A stretch of DNA of 64,000 nucleotides from Cololabis saira (taxonomy: Eukaryota; Chordata; Actinopteri; Beloniformes; Belonidae). The notes beneath the pieces were generated by a model. The model did not search any database, had not been told where the DNA came from, and saw nothing but the letters and a program-made list of their open reading frames with translations. Shown here one piece after another: positions 1-23,300 of the stretch. A program made the position numbers and the translations under genes. The stretch covers positions 17,042,690 to 17,106,689 of the forward strand of contig NC_084601.1 of assembly GCF_033807715.1 (NCBI RefSeq). Direction: 5' to 3'. Within the stretch, counting starts at the first letter, position 1. Every line of letters begins with the position of its first letter.

Positions 1-215
1 CGGTTGGCCAGAGGGGGCATGTATAGCCCAGGACTGTTGCGTGTTTTTGTGAGGGTAGCTCATATTAGCTACCCAAGGGAACATGGGGAGAACATGCAAA
101 CTCCACACAGAAAGGCCCTTTCACCAACCCCACCCAGGGTGTGGGGTTGACGAACCCAGGACCTTCTTGCTGTGAGACGGCTGCACTACCAGCTGCGCCA
201 CCGTGCCCCTGAATG
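1..215 (+). repeat. 3' part of a fish SINE/LINE-type interspersed repeat
   Basis: The stretch carries phrases that recur in fish interspersed repeats: gaacatgcaaactccacac at about 91-109, a 'gaacccaggaccttcttgct' block near 154, and a terminal 'ctgcgccaccgtgcccc' block. The same first phrase occurs in a longer copy at 32114-32424, and diverged copies lie at 6545, 17340 and 46000. The left end runs out of the window. The exact family (V-SINE or L2-related) is not determined here. Confidence 0.7.
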
Positions 216-5513
<5,298 letters not shown>

Positions 5514-7289
5514 ACCAAACCTGCAGCCCCTCTTACATTTCTTTCCCTCCTTTCCTCATTTTGCATTCTTTACTCCAGCTTCATTATTCCTACTTCTTCT
5601 CCTCCTCGTCGTTTTCTGGCCAGAAGACAGAAAACTAGAGATAGCATGCTGTTTGGACCAGACTGAACATTGTTTTTCCAGCTGAAGGAGGACAATGGCT
5701 GGCATGAGGCAGAGGTGGTGTGGGTCCATGTCAGCATGCTTCTGGTTCTAGACCAGAAGTCAGTGAGTGTATGACTTTATTTTCTTGATAGTTCCTGCCT
5801 GCAAGAGACTGATAATTGAGCAAGGCCTCTGCTATTATTTTGGCACAGGCATCGTTGACAAGCTCCTTAGAAAACCACTCCCATTGGATGTTTTTTGTAG
5901 GTATATAAGCTTCACGGTGACTAGACAGATTTCATTTAGAGGAGATGAGTTATACACTGTTTTTGGACTGTAAGATACGATTCAGATTCAGATACGAAAC
6001 AGTCCCGACAGGTGCCTGTTGCTCCGTGATATATCTGATGTCTAGATATGCTGCTTTATTTGTGCCGCCCTGCTCATGTGGCCCGTGAATTTGGAGAATG
6101 TCGATGTTGGTGCTGGGATTGTCTGTTGCTCTCTAAATGATTTAAAACTAAAACTTCTCAGTAAAGAAAAATCCTTTTTATTTCAAAAGATTGTGTTTAT
6201 TTCAAAACATTTCAGATCAAGCATTCCACTGTATTTGCATGCGAGACTTGAAACAATCGTTTGTTGTTTTTTTATGTTGTTGCTGCTGAACATTTTGACT
6301 TTTTATTTTTGGAAAAACCCAAGTCTGACAAAGAATATCAACTCCTCCATTCTGTTTGAGCTGCTCAGCAACATCTTGAGCCCCATTTGTAAAGTTCCAC
6401 CTGAAAATGACACATTTGACAGATTACACATTACTATTTGATGACCATATGTCTTAAGATGTTTCTAAAATGATATGAACTGAAATATCATTGGATCTAA
6501 AAGGTTATATAAAGAACCCAGCTAAATAAATGAGTCCAAAATACTATGCTTTGATGTGCTGGGTCTTATGTTAGCTGCCATCAGGCAAGGGGCAAGGTTC
6601 TTGCATCGATAATTAACCGAACGACTTGGTGGAAACCTGAGAAAACCCCACACAAGCAGAAGCAGAAGGTTATACAAACTCCACGCAGGGAAATGAGGAT
6701 TCAAGCCGGGAACCTTTTTGTTTTAAGGAGACAGCGTTAACCACCACCTTGCTGCCCTGTTATGAACCCGTGGAAGAAGTTCAAGACCATCGTTATCAAA
6801 CTGCTACATAATGTGACAGCAGGTCAGCCACTCGCCTGATCTCTAAAACAGGAAAACACAGATGGGAAAGAAGAAGTAGGTATGATACAAAAGAAAGCAC
6901 TGCCGCACACGAAACAGAGGTTAATGATTTGGCAATTGTTTGAGGGAAGAAGTGAGCGGCACAAACTGTTTGATCAATGATTGTGACAAAGAACGTGGAT
7001 AAATGTATGAATAAGGACATGCTGTCAATAACTCGGGGCTCTGTTGGCTTTGTTTTTCCTGTGATCTTTTCTTTATAACTTCTGCATGTTTATTATCATT
7101 CTGCTATATTTGGTTGTATCTTCTAGACTTTACAAAGTCTTATTTAAAATTTTCTAATGAAAATTGTGTATTTTAAGCTTCATCTTTAACTTTCCATTTT
7201 ATTTTGAAAGTGCTCTTCCTTTCATGTGATTTCCTGTAAAATTCCTATTGATCCTGTTCTGGTCTGTCTTGATTATCCTCTGCTGTTTC
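5514..7289. other. No gene seen; contains one degenerate repeat
   Basis: No exon-like open frame with splice sites is visible on either strand. The only recognisable content is the diverged interspersed repeat at 6545-6765. Confidence 0.55.
6545..6765 (+). repeat. Degenerate copy of the interspersed repeat seen at 1-215
   Basis: Recognisable phrases in order are: an 'aattaacc' block, 'ggtggaaacctgagaaaacc', 'caaactccacgcagg', 'gattcaagccgggaacc', and 'cagcgttaaccaccacctt'. These follow the order of the better copy at 32114-32424 and the end of the copy at 1-215. The divergence implies an old insertion. Confidence 0.55.
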
Positions 7290-7757
7290 TCATTGATCCT
7301 TGTGTGTCTCACTTTGAATCACCTTGTTGAATTGTGCTAGACCAGGGGTCGGCAACCTGCGGCTCTAGAGCCTCATGCGGCTCTTTAGTGCCACCCTAGT
7401 GGCTCCCTGGAGCTTTTTCAAAAATGTTTGACCTTTTTTTTTTTTTTTTTTTTCTTCTTTTTTTCCTTTTTTTCCTCTTTTTTCTTCCTTTTTCGTTTTC
7501 CTTTTTAATCTCGACATTTCGACTTTTTTCTCGAAATTTCCACTTTTTCTTCGACATTTCGACTTTTTTCTCAACATTTGACTTTTTTCTCGACATTTCG
7601 CCTTTCGCCATTTGCCTTTTTTCTAAGGCTTATACAAGACTTTAAATTTTTTGCGGCTCCAGACATATTTGTTTTTTGTGTTTTTGGTCCAATATGGCTC
7701 TTTCAACATTTTGGGTTGCCGACCCCTGTGCTATACAAATAAACTTGCCTTGCCTTG
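7290..7757 (+). repeat. LINE/SINE-type 3' end, split by a hAT miniature
   Basis: Leaving out 7343-7736 (the hAT element plus one copy of its target duplication), the flanks rejoin as a sequence ending in gtgct, then atacaaataaacttgccttg. This resembles the 3' end of a common fish retroposon with a TTGCC-rich tail. The hAT insertion is therefore younger than this repeat. The family assignment is from memory of similar fish repeats and is tentative. Confidence 0.5.
7343..7728. mobile_element. hAT-type non-autonomous element (386 bp)
   Basis: The ends are inverted repeats: CAGGGGTCGGCAACC on the left and GGTTGCCGACCCCTG on the right (15 of 15 matching). They are flanked by an 8-bp near-perfect target duplication, tgctagac at 7335-7342 and tgctatac at 7729-7736. 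An 8-bp duplication and CAGGGG-type ends are typical of the hAT superfamily. The interior has a T/C-rich tract at about 7434-7500 and repeated 'cgacatttcgac' phrases, and encodes no transposase. It depends on a transposase made elsewhere. Confidence 0.88.
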
Positions 7758-8087
7758 ACTGTACTCCTTCTAGTGCTTATCCATTATCTCTCTGCCCATA
7801 ATAATCTCAATGTTCTATCACTCTGTTTTGCCTTTTGGTTTCGTTTTTTTCCTGCTTCATTTTTTTACATGGTATCCCATCTCATTCTATGTTTACAGCA
7901 TTTCTGTCACGACTTGAGGATGTAGGACCTAGATGTAGTAGACAGAGGCGGCAGGAATTCCTGATAACATGATTTATTTAACTACAAAAGCTTCATGAGC
8001 AAGATTCCAAAACAAAAACAAGAGCCCAAACTTGACAAACCAGAAGCAAACTAGAAAAAACCAGGACGGGGTTCATGAACCCCGGAG

Positions 8088-8618
8088 CCGGAGCTTCGGG
8101 AGCTGCGGGAGCGGCCTGCGGTCCCCACCCCTGGTCATCCCGTTGCTGGCCCCCCTTCTCCTCCCTTTTCTCTCTCTGCAGGTGGTCGTGGGTGGCTTGT
8201 AGCTTGCATTACGGAGCACAAGTCTTTTCCTGACCCTGCACCCCAACCTGGGACTTGCTGATTGGGCCGGAGCTTCGGGAGCTGCGTGCTGGCCTGCGGT
8301 CCCCACCCCTGGTCATCCCGTTGCTGCTTCCACCTGCCTGCTGTGCTGTTGCCGTCCCTGACCCTCAGTCTGGCCCTCGGCAGGAGGGTCCCCCCTTATG
8401 AGCCTGGTCCTGCTCAAGGTTTCTTCCCTCCTAAAGGGGAGTTTTTCCTTGCCACTGTTTGGCTTAAGGTTTTTCTCCCACTAGGGGAGTTTTTACCTGC
8501 CATTGTTTATGTAATAACTGCTCGGGGGTCATGTTCTGGGTATGGGTCTCTGGAAAGCGTCTAGAGACAACTCTGTTGTATTAGACGCTATATAAATAAA
8601 ATTGAATTGAATTGAATG
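8088..8618 (+). mobile_element. Retroposon 3' end with (AATTG)n tail and internal duplication
   Basis: The segment ends in gctatataaataaaattg followed by attgaattgaa pentamer repeats, a common 3' end of fish LINE-type retroposons. It includes 'gagtttttccttgccactgt' near 8441. A 60-bp block is present twice, at 8088-8148 and 8267-8326, nearly identical and offset by 179 bp. The short word atgaac occurs on both sides (about 8075 and 8615) and could be a target duplication, but it is too short to prove it. No protein is encoded. Confidence 0.6.
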
Positions 8619-9184
8619 AACAAAACATGGGAAAAAACAAAGATGGGAAAAAGGGAAGCCAAAAACAAAACTGAAACACAAAGACAGACTTTCAAAATAA
8701 AACAGGAAAAGATAGAAACCCAAATGATGAACTTCCCAACAGTTACAGATATCTGGAATGCTAGAGATGCATCAGCCCTTCACACAGATGTGTCTTTAAA
8801 TTGTTCACGTAGTGACTGAGTGCCAACGAGTGACGCCAGCTGCTCGCTGATTTGCCGACCACCTGTTTGTGAGCTTGGTGATGGCAAATCAGGCTCAAAA
8901 TCATGTAGTGTGAAAGTAAGATGCTCTGTCAGATTTACATAACACATATTGGTAACGTGATTTGCTTAGTCTTTTCTAGCTGATAGCTTCGCTATAATAA
9001 TGAATGTTGATGCCACTGGGTGAATTGCACAGCTCCGTTGTATCTGTGTGGCAGCTAAGAAAATGAAGGTGGGCATTAGGAGCTATTTTAATCATGAAAG
9101 TGGGAGTGATGAAAATAGTCTCTAAATTTCTAATATGTCTACAATAATGATAACAGGCCACTAAGTTGTTTTTACTCACTTTTA
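8619..9184. other. No gene seen; A-rich then unremarkable DNA
   Basis: An A-rich stretch with repeated 'aaaacaaa/gggaaaa' words (8619-8720) matches in style the sequence before the retroposon at 7985-8070, so both may be parts of one older repeat split by it. The rest is without recognisable features. Confidence 0.4.
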
Positions 9185-9965
9185 AAGATTAGACTTCACC
9201 CCAAAACATGTAGATGGGTCTCTTTTGTTCTGGATTTTCATTTCTGGGAGGACAACAGTACGGTGAAGGAGAGGAACAGTTCATGATCAAAAGCGTGTGT
9301 CAGATATGGTGGAGGTTGTGTTATGTCGTGGGCGTGTACGGCTGCCAGTGGAGCAGGCTCACGGGTGTTTACTGATGATGTGACTGCTGACAGAAGTGTC
9401 GAGATGAATTCTGAGGAGTTTAGGCTAGAATCCGCTCACTTTCAGCCAAATGCTACAAAACTGATAGGCTGCCACAGCATAGGGCAGATGGATAACAACC
9501 CCAAACATACTGTCAAATCAACTCGGGACTTTTCGAATGCGAAGAAACTGAATATTTTAAATGCCCCCTGATCTTCACCCAAAAGAATTATTGAAGAGAA
9601 AAACTGAAGGCAGAAATTACCACCAACAGGCAACAACAGTAGGAGCTGCAGTGAAGGACTGGTAAAGCATCTCCAGGGGGGACAGTTATGTTCATGGGCT
9701 CCAGACTTCCAGCAGTCATTGATTGCAAAGGCTTTTCATCCAAGTGTTAAAAAGGGTTATATCTACAATCATCTCACATTGTCAAAATACTACAAGCCTC
9801 TGAAAATGGAGGAACTAGTAAATTAGAAATAACTTATTTTTATGAAACCTCTTAAACTTCTACTCGAAAATCTACTCATTGATCACATCTTGACTGTTTT
9901 TTTGTTTTTGTTTTGTATGTAATAATATAGAAAATTCATGGGGCTCAAAAACTTTCAAGCACCAC
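9185..9965 (+). pseudogene. Tc1/mariner-like transposase relic, 5'-truncated
   Basis: Conceptual translation gives Tc1-family catalytic-domain phrases in order: MSWACTAASGAGS at about 9323, VFTDDVTADRS, a block with SAHFQPNATKLIG, then DNNPKHTVKST at about 9490 and AKKLNILNAP. The DNxPKHT segment is the second catalytic aspartate region of Tc1 DDE transposases. After that come a stop, frameshifted remains of the third catalytic region, and a KDW-SIS-like block near 9655. The right end, tcaaaaactttcaagcacca near 9950, resembles a Tc1 terminal repeat. The N-terminal DNA-binding part and left terminal repeat are missing, so the copy is dead. Confidence 0.85.
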
Positions 9966-9966
9966 T

Positions 9967-17339
<7,373 letters not shown>

Positions 17340-17640
17340 TGATCCATCCAACCATCTATCCTTCCATCCATCAACAGGTCACAGGGGGCAGTAGACCCAA
17401 TCCCACCAAGATATCACAAGGTCATACAAGAAACAATGATTCACTTTGAACTTAAAATACATATTTTGGACTGAGACAGCCAGAATACACAGAGGACCCA
17501 CAAAAGCACGAGAAGAACATGCAAACTTCACTGTGACGCTTGCATGTTCACACCTGGCCAAGCCCTGGGCTTCAAACCAGAACTTTATAGACCTGAAGTA
17601 TGTCTGAGATACTTTTGACCAACGTTGTGGCATTTCTCTC
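17340..17640 (+). repeat. Diverged interspersed repeat, same family as 32114-32424
   Basis: Ordered matches to the better copy include a 'ccatcc' leader, ggtcacagggggcagt, 'ttttggactgagacag', 'acagaggacccacaaaagca', and 'gagaagaacatgcaaacttc', then a degraded tail. The order of blocks supports the call. The sequence is heavily mutated, so this is an old copy. Confidence 0.55.
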
Positions 17641-17968
17641 ACAAGCAAATCCCTAGGACAGTAATGCTACACATGTCCAACTATGACAAAAAGATAGCGC
17701 CTTCGTAGATCTTTTTAGTCTCTATTTAAATTTAATTTAATTTAATTTTGTGATCTCTGGTTTCCTTGACACACTTTTCAATCTAAAGGCAATACAGAAA
17801 AAAACAGGCACTATTTTGTAAGATCACACAAGCCACAACAACATGGAGTTCATCCTTTACTAAAATGTTGACGTTGTATTGAAATTTAGATGACAAGACA
17901 ATTTTTCCTTTCATTATAGCCTGATCATGAGAACTTAGGTAACATTACTCTATGTCAAAGGAGACGTT

Positions 17969-18447
17969 GGGCAGCAGTGGCTCAGGTGGTAGAACAGGTT
18001 GTCCAGTGATCAAAGGATTGGCAGTTCAAACCTCACTCCCTCCAGTCATCTGTTGTTGTGTCCATGGGCAAGACACTTCACCCTCCTTGCCTCCAGTAAG
18101 GGCATCGCTGGTGTACGAATGTTCCGGTGTTGGTTGAAGACGTTTCTGTCAGTCTGCTGCATGTCTTCACCATTACCAATTTGTTCTTTTTGCATATTCT
18201 ATTATGTTAAAAGGTGGGCAAGATAAGCTTTATGCTTCAAGCCCATACCTTTTCGGTCAAAATAATCACCATGTTGACCAAAGAAAAACCTGTAAATGTT
18301 TATTATCTTGCTTATTGATTTTTATGCTTATAATGTAATTGACCGAAATAAATATTAACTAACTAACTATGATTGAGGAGTAAATGAGTAATAGTACCAT
18401 TGTGAGCACTTTGAGTGTCCAATAAAATTGTGATATAAATTGAATCC
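17969..18447 (+). mobile_element. tRNA-derived SINE, split by a LINE tail
   Basis: The head has RNA polymerase III promoter-like boxes: an A-box region, gtggctcaggtggtagaac, at about 17978-17996, and a B-box region, ggcagttcaaacc, at 18020-18032. A body with gggcaagacacttcaccctc follows. A foreign segment (18121-18368) interrupts it. The SINE resumes with atgattgaggagtaaatgag and ends with a block containing gcactttgagtgtcc and a degraded 'tataaattgaatcc' tail. This arrangement is typical of fish tRNA-derived SINEs. It is not a functional tRNA gene. Confidence 0.7.
18121..18368 (+). mobile_element. 5'-truncated LINE 3' end inside the SINE
   Basis: A segment of about 250 bp ends in gaccgaaataaatattaac with an AACT-repeat tail (aactaactaact at about 18355-18366). 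It interrupts the SINE whose remaining part continues at 18369. It fits a short, 5'-truncated non-LTR retrotransposon tail. The LINE family and exact left boundary are not determined, and no clear target duplication was found. Confidence 0.5.
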
Positions 18448-20208
18448 ATTGCTATTACCTTTCTCCCCTTAACCCTATGATCCCAGCTGTATCATATTTG
18501 ATGCATGAATTTCTTAGAATTCTGCACCAAGACTTAATGCTCGTGAATACACACATCACTGCTGGTTATATCTTAACGTTGCATTCATTGTCAGTATATT
18601 TTGTTGGTACTAGTCATACTTTTATTTGATTTTTGTAACCACATGCTGTATCTGTGACCATAACTTTCCAATTTGAACTTTCCTAGTTGTGCAATTTTGA
18701 TTATTAGCATGCAGATAGGCGTAGACCCTGAAGCCTTTGTATCATAAAACCTACTAATAACATTACAGGATGCTCCAAAAACAAACTTCTAATGATCTCT
18801 CAAGATGTTTGAAGATTTATTGTGAGTTGAGGCCAATTAGCCAAGGCTGTGGTGGATTGCTGTTGAGATAACAAGCCTGGAAGGGACAACACAAGGCCAC
18901 CAACGGTGTTCTACATAAATGAGGCAGCACTTTGATTAAACCTGCCGCCATTGGCCGTCAGAAGTATGCTGAACTCCTGGTGTGCTTAGTTTACCTTGAA
19001 GACACTTTATCTGGCCTAAAACCCTCTGACTTTGGGCTAAGATATGCCTTTTCTGTTTGTTTTGGGATGTATAGCAGAATTGGGTTAGGGTTAGGGTTAG
19101 GGTTAGCTACTTCAAGGGTTTCAGTGAAAAAACTTTGTTCAGTTTGCACGCATGGAAAAAAAATCTTCACGTGTAAACATAACTATGAACCTGTGTCTAT
19201 GAAGGCTCGCAGACAAAACACTAAAGTTAAACCTGAAATAAACAAGCCTGATATAGCTCATATTGACTCTGTAATAAACATCCTGTTCCTGAGTGAAAGG
19301 ATGCATGTGTTTGAAGATTTACCACATGACACAGACTTAAATTGATTCAGTCAGGCACTTGCTGTGGTTAGTGTTTCTTGCATGTGGTTCATGACCTCCT
19401 GTAATTAGTTGCAGAGCTACTGGAGGACATGCACATGCATCTATTTCCTTGCATTAATGGTCTTGTACAACTCTTCTACGTGGTGATGTAGTTTTACTTC
19501 AGTTGGTGCAGAGACATGCCTTTGCATGCCAGGGTGTTTACTTGGTAACTCAGTTATGGCAGCGTTTTTGAGTGCCTGGGACGTGTGTGCACATACTTTC
19601 ACCGGGATAATCTATCTGGGCTGATGAACACAGAGGAAAGTATTGGGTGCTGCTAAATGGTGCGTTGTATTCCAGGTGGGTCTCTGTAATCACTTAAAGT
19701 GCAGTTCTGTATTTGAAAGCAGATTTCAGGCCCATCCAACCTGCGGACAATTAGGAGGCAAGTGGCAACTGTCAACCATGGCCAAATCTTAATGCTTCGT
19801 TGGCTGTCTCCAGCCCTTGGACATCACTGGCTTGAGTCCTCAGAGAAAGTTCTTTTTTTGTTTTTGCCAAGGTGCTCTGCTCCACCTCTACTTTTCAAGA
19901 ATAAATCAATTAACTTCAAGTGCCAATTGATTAAAAACCAATACATTTCAAGGGGGAGTGTATTTACCTTTTTTTTGTACATGAAATGTATATTTTTGTG
20001 TGAGATGTTACTCAACTTTGTTAGGGACAGTTATAGTTCTGTTACATGACTAGCTCACAAAACAAGCATCCAGCTATAACCTCCAATGCCCGACTTGATC
20101 CATTAATTAGGAGCTCAAATTTTATTAAAAATGTAATTTATTTTAATTAAATTATATATTATTTTATTTACTTTAATTTATTTTTGTCAACTTGCGTGTT
20201 TGTGTTGT
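18448..20208. other. No gene seen; contains a short telomere-like tract
   Basis: An open frame of 137 codons at 18932-19345 (+) runs through the TTAGGG-like tract and has no recognisable domains. Without splice or family support I do not call it a gene. The rest is featureless. Confidence 0.45.
19082..19106 (+). repeat. Interstitial telomere-like (GGGTTA)4
   Basis: Four head-to-tail GGGTTA units, identical to the vertebrate telomere repeat, inside unrelated sequence. Confidence 0.9.
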
Positions 20209-20355
<147 letters not shown>

Positions 20356-23300
20356 TAATAAGATAAATATATGTGACATATTTAAAAAAGATATATCATA
20401 CTGTATGTATTTTATATTAAAAATACACATATATATGCCTTTGGTTCTTACCAGCATGGTATTGTGTGCAGACAAAAAAAATATATATATAGATATATTA
20501 AAAGTGAATTTAAAATAAATGCTCTACCAAAGTTTTTCTTACGTTTGATGTTTGATTCATTGAATCCAACAGCAGTCCTGGAATCCATCACTAAACAAGC
20601 AGCAGTTCTTTATGTTAGCCTCTAAAAGCTTTGATAAAATCCAGAGGATTAATCTCTCAGTGAATCTCATGGTTTATTGAGTTTATACAAGATGAAGGAA
20701 TCACATTGTGTTTTTTGGCTGCCGTCTTACCTGTACAATGCTCCTTATATGACTTCAGCAGTCCCATCTATGTTGTGGTGTTTTAACAGTTCAGCATTAG
20801 ACTTTCAATACATAACATAACTGTGCCTAAAACAAGCATCAGTACTGTATCAATGTTCACAGTCACACTCAAGTACTGATCTCATATAAAGCTGCACCCC
20901 ATGTAAGAAAGGGTGATGTTTGTGTGTCTTTAGTTTGTGTTTGCTTGACTTTGTATATTATTTTATGGATAATGTTCCTCTGTGCTCTCTGGTTTTCCCA
21001 CCGTTGCATGACTTTTAGTGTAATATTGATTGTTTCCACTTGTGTCCATTTGTACTGCAGTGAGGTATTGCATTATGGGGAAAAGTAATGCAGGGAAATG
21101 GTTTAGGTCCACAATGAGATTGTTCCAGGAAGTAGCTTGCCATCCTGTTATTTTGTGCATGCTGCAGATTGTGGATGCTGCATATCACTGTGTCTTTTTG
21201 TTTGTGTTTATTGTCCTTCATTTGTTAGTCTGTCTGTTCATCCTGACTCGTCCCTGTTTTCTACTTCACTCGCCGCTGTTCTTTCCTGAATTCATGTTTG
21301 GGTTTCTCTTACTGGAATTTGTTTCTGAAATGTTTGTATAACGCACCTTTGAGATGCTTTTAGCTCTCCGTATGTTTCATCCAAGTTTGTCATTTTCTTA
21401 AACCCTTTCCCACTGAGGATTCCCCCACTTAACACAACAGTTTTGTTTCTGATCTGGTTAAACATAAACACAAGTCTCAAACACACTGTGACTCATTGAT
21501 CCAAAAAAAAATCTTATTCACTGAGAATGTAATATTTGGATTATGTGGGAAAAAACAAGGATTGAATATAATCCTCAGGAGCTGATGTTGTAATGAATCA
21601 ATCAGAAACTGTTTTTGTGCCTCCAGCTGAAATTAATAGCGCATGAATCACTTCCTATAGGGGCATATCAGTGGAACAAAAATATGTTGAGATGTAAAGC
21701 AAAAAAAAAAACAACAAAAAACTTAACAGCCTGTAATGTGAATTTATATACAGAATTATCATTTATAAGATCTGTTATGGGAGAATCCCGTGTTACAGAC
21801 AAGTTAGGAAGACTAAAGGGGAAACAGCAACTGTCTGATTATAAATGAAATTTAAACTCACACTAACAGGAGCATGGAAACATGTATCTAATATTATTGA
21901 AAACTGCATTTTTTGTTTCTAAAGGTGGATATTGCAATGTTGTTAAAGGCTGTTGTGAGTGTAAATCAGTCTAAACAGTCCTTGGAAACAGTGAGTTTTA
22001 CATTGCACAAGGTTGACACAGTGTTGTAAAAACTCAGGTATGGGCTTGTTTGTTCGGGCCTGAACCGGTGTGTCACGCAGGCAATTGGACAGGGCACCAT
22101 AATGTGACTACATGGAATGAAACTAATCACACTGGCGTAATCTCCATACACATCCTCACTTTATCTGCAACCTCTGCATGTAAAATCAGGAATTGGAAGG
22201 AGGAAAAACACAAAGGTTATACATGGTAGAGCTTTTGCTGATTCAGTCTCGGGAGAAGAGCAGGAACAGTCTGAACAACGGAGTGGTCTGTTGTATTTTA
22301 CGTGGGGGGAAAAAAAGTATTTGGCTTGCAGGCGGGGAGACTTTTTTTTGTAGCATGTTTGGAAAACTTGGTTGAAAGACAATCCCTCTTCTTTCCAACG
22401 TCCCGGATGCAATGAGGTCCCATCAACTTCTGAATAACGTGGCGTAGTGATCATGTGACCTCACACATGCTTCCCTGCTCCACAGTCAGACGAGTGCAGC
22501 AACTCTTTCCAGACTCCAGTGGAAAACTTCAGCTTCAGCTACTGTACTGTGTTTCCTGCAGTGTTCACCACAAGATGTTGGTCCCTCTCTCCCCCTTTAT
22601 GTCCCTCCCCTTATTTCCCTCGTTCTTATTATCCTGTGTAAGCATATTGTACAGACCCATCCCCCCCTTCTATGCCTTTTGGCCGTGTCTTCTGAATGGA
22701 AAAACTGAGTGGATACGTTGGAGGGGGGGTGGGTTAGACTTCAGTAACATATTACAACATCTTGCTGCAGTTTTAAACTCAAAGAGTTGTTACTCTGTGG
22801 TGATGCTTTCACTGTGGTTGCTGGTGTGCTGCAGCAGTGGGATCTATTTTCTTCACCAAACTGCCTGACAGACTTTATTCCACAGACTACTCCAACAGTA
22901 ATGCAGACCCTCAAATAAAGGTGCTCTGCGAACACACATATAGACCTTAATTCAAGCTAAACTGATTCAGGTTACAAGAGCTGATGTTGAGCCAATTTGC
23001 TGCTACATACAACTGTACTGAAGTTTTCAATGGCTATCAAAGCGCTGGCTCCTTACACTAATTCAGTGGTGAGTGTTTTGTGAACCTACTTAAATGCAAT
23101 ACAAGAATTTGAGACCATCTCTTTTAGTATTGATTAACTGAGTTATATCAGCGCTCATGCTTGAAATGGAATGCATTCCTCCGTCTGCACCGAGGTACAG
23201 ACCTGCCGGGTACACTCTCTGCACCGTCTCACCTGTAAATGTGTTCTTTTCTCAGCACTTTACCTCACCTTCACCTAAACCACACAGATCCACCCATCCC

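Noticed and set aside
17969..18040. A possible tRNA gene
   Set aside because: The A- and B-box-like words are part of a SINE head; the cloverleaf is degraded and a SINE body follows.
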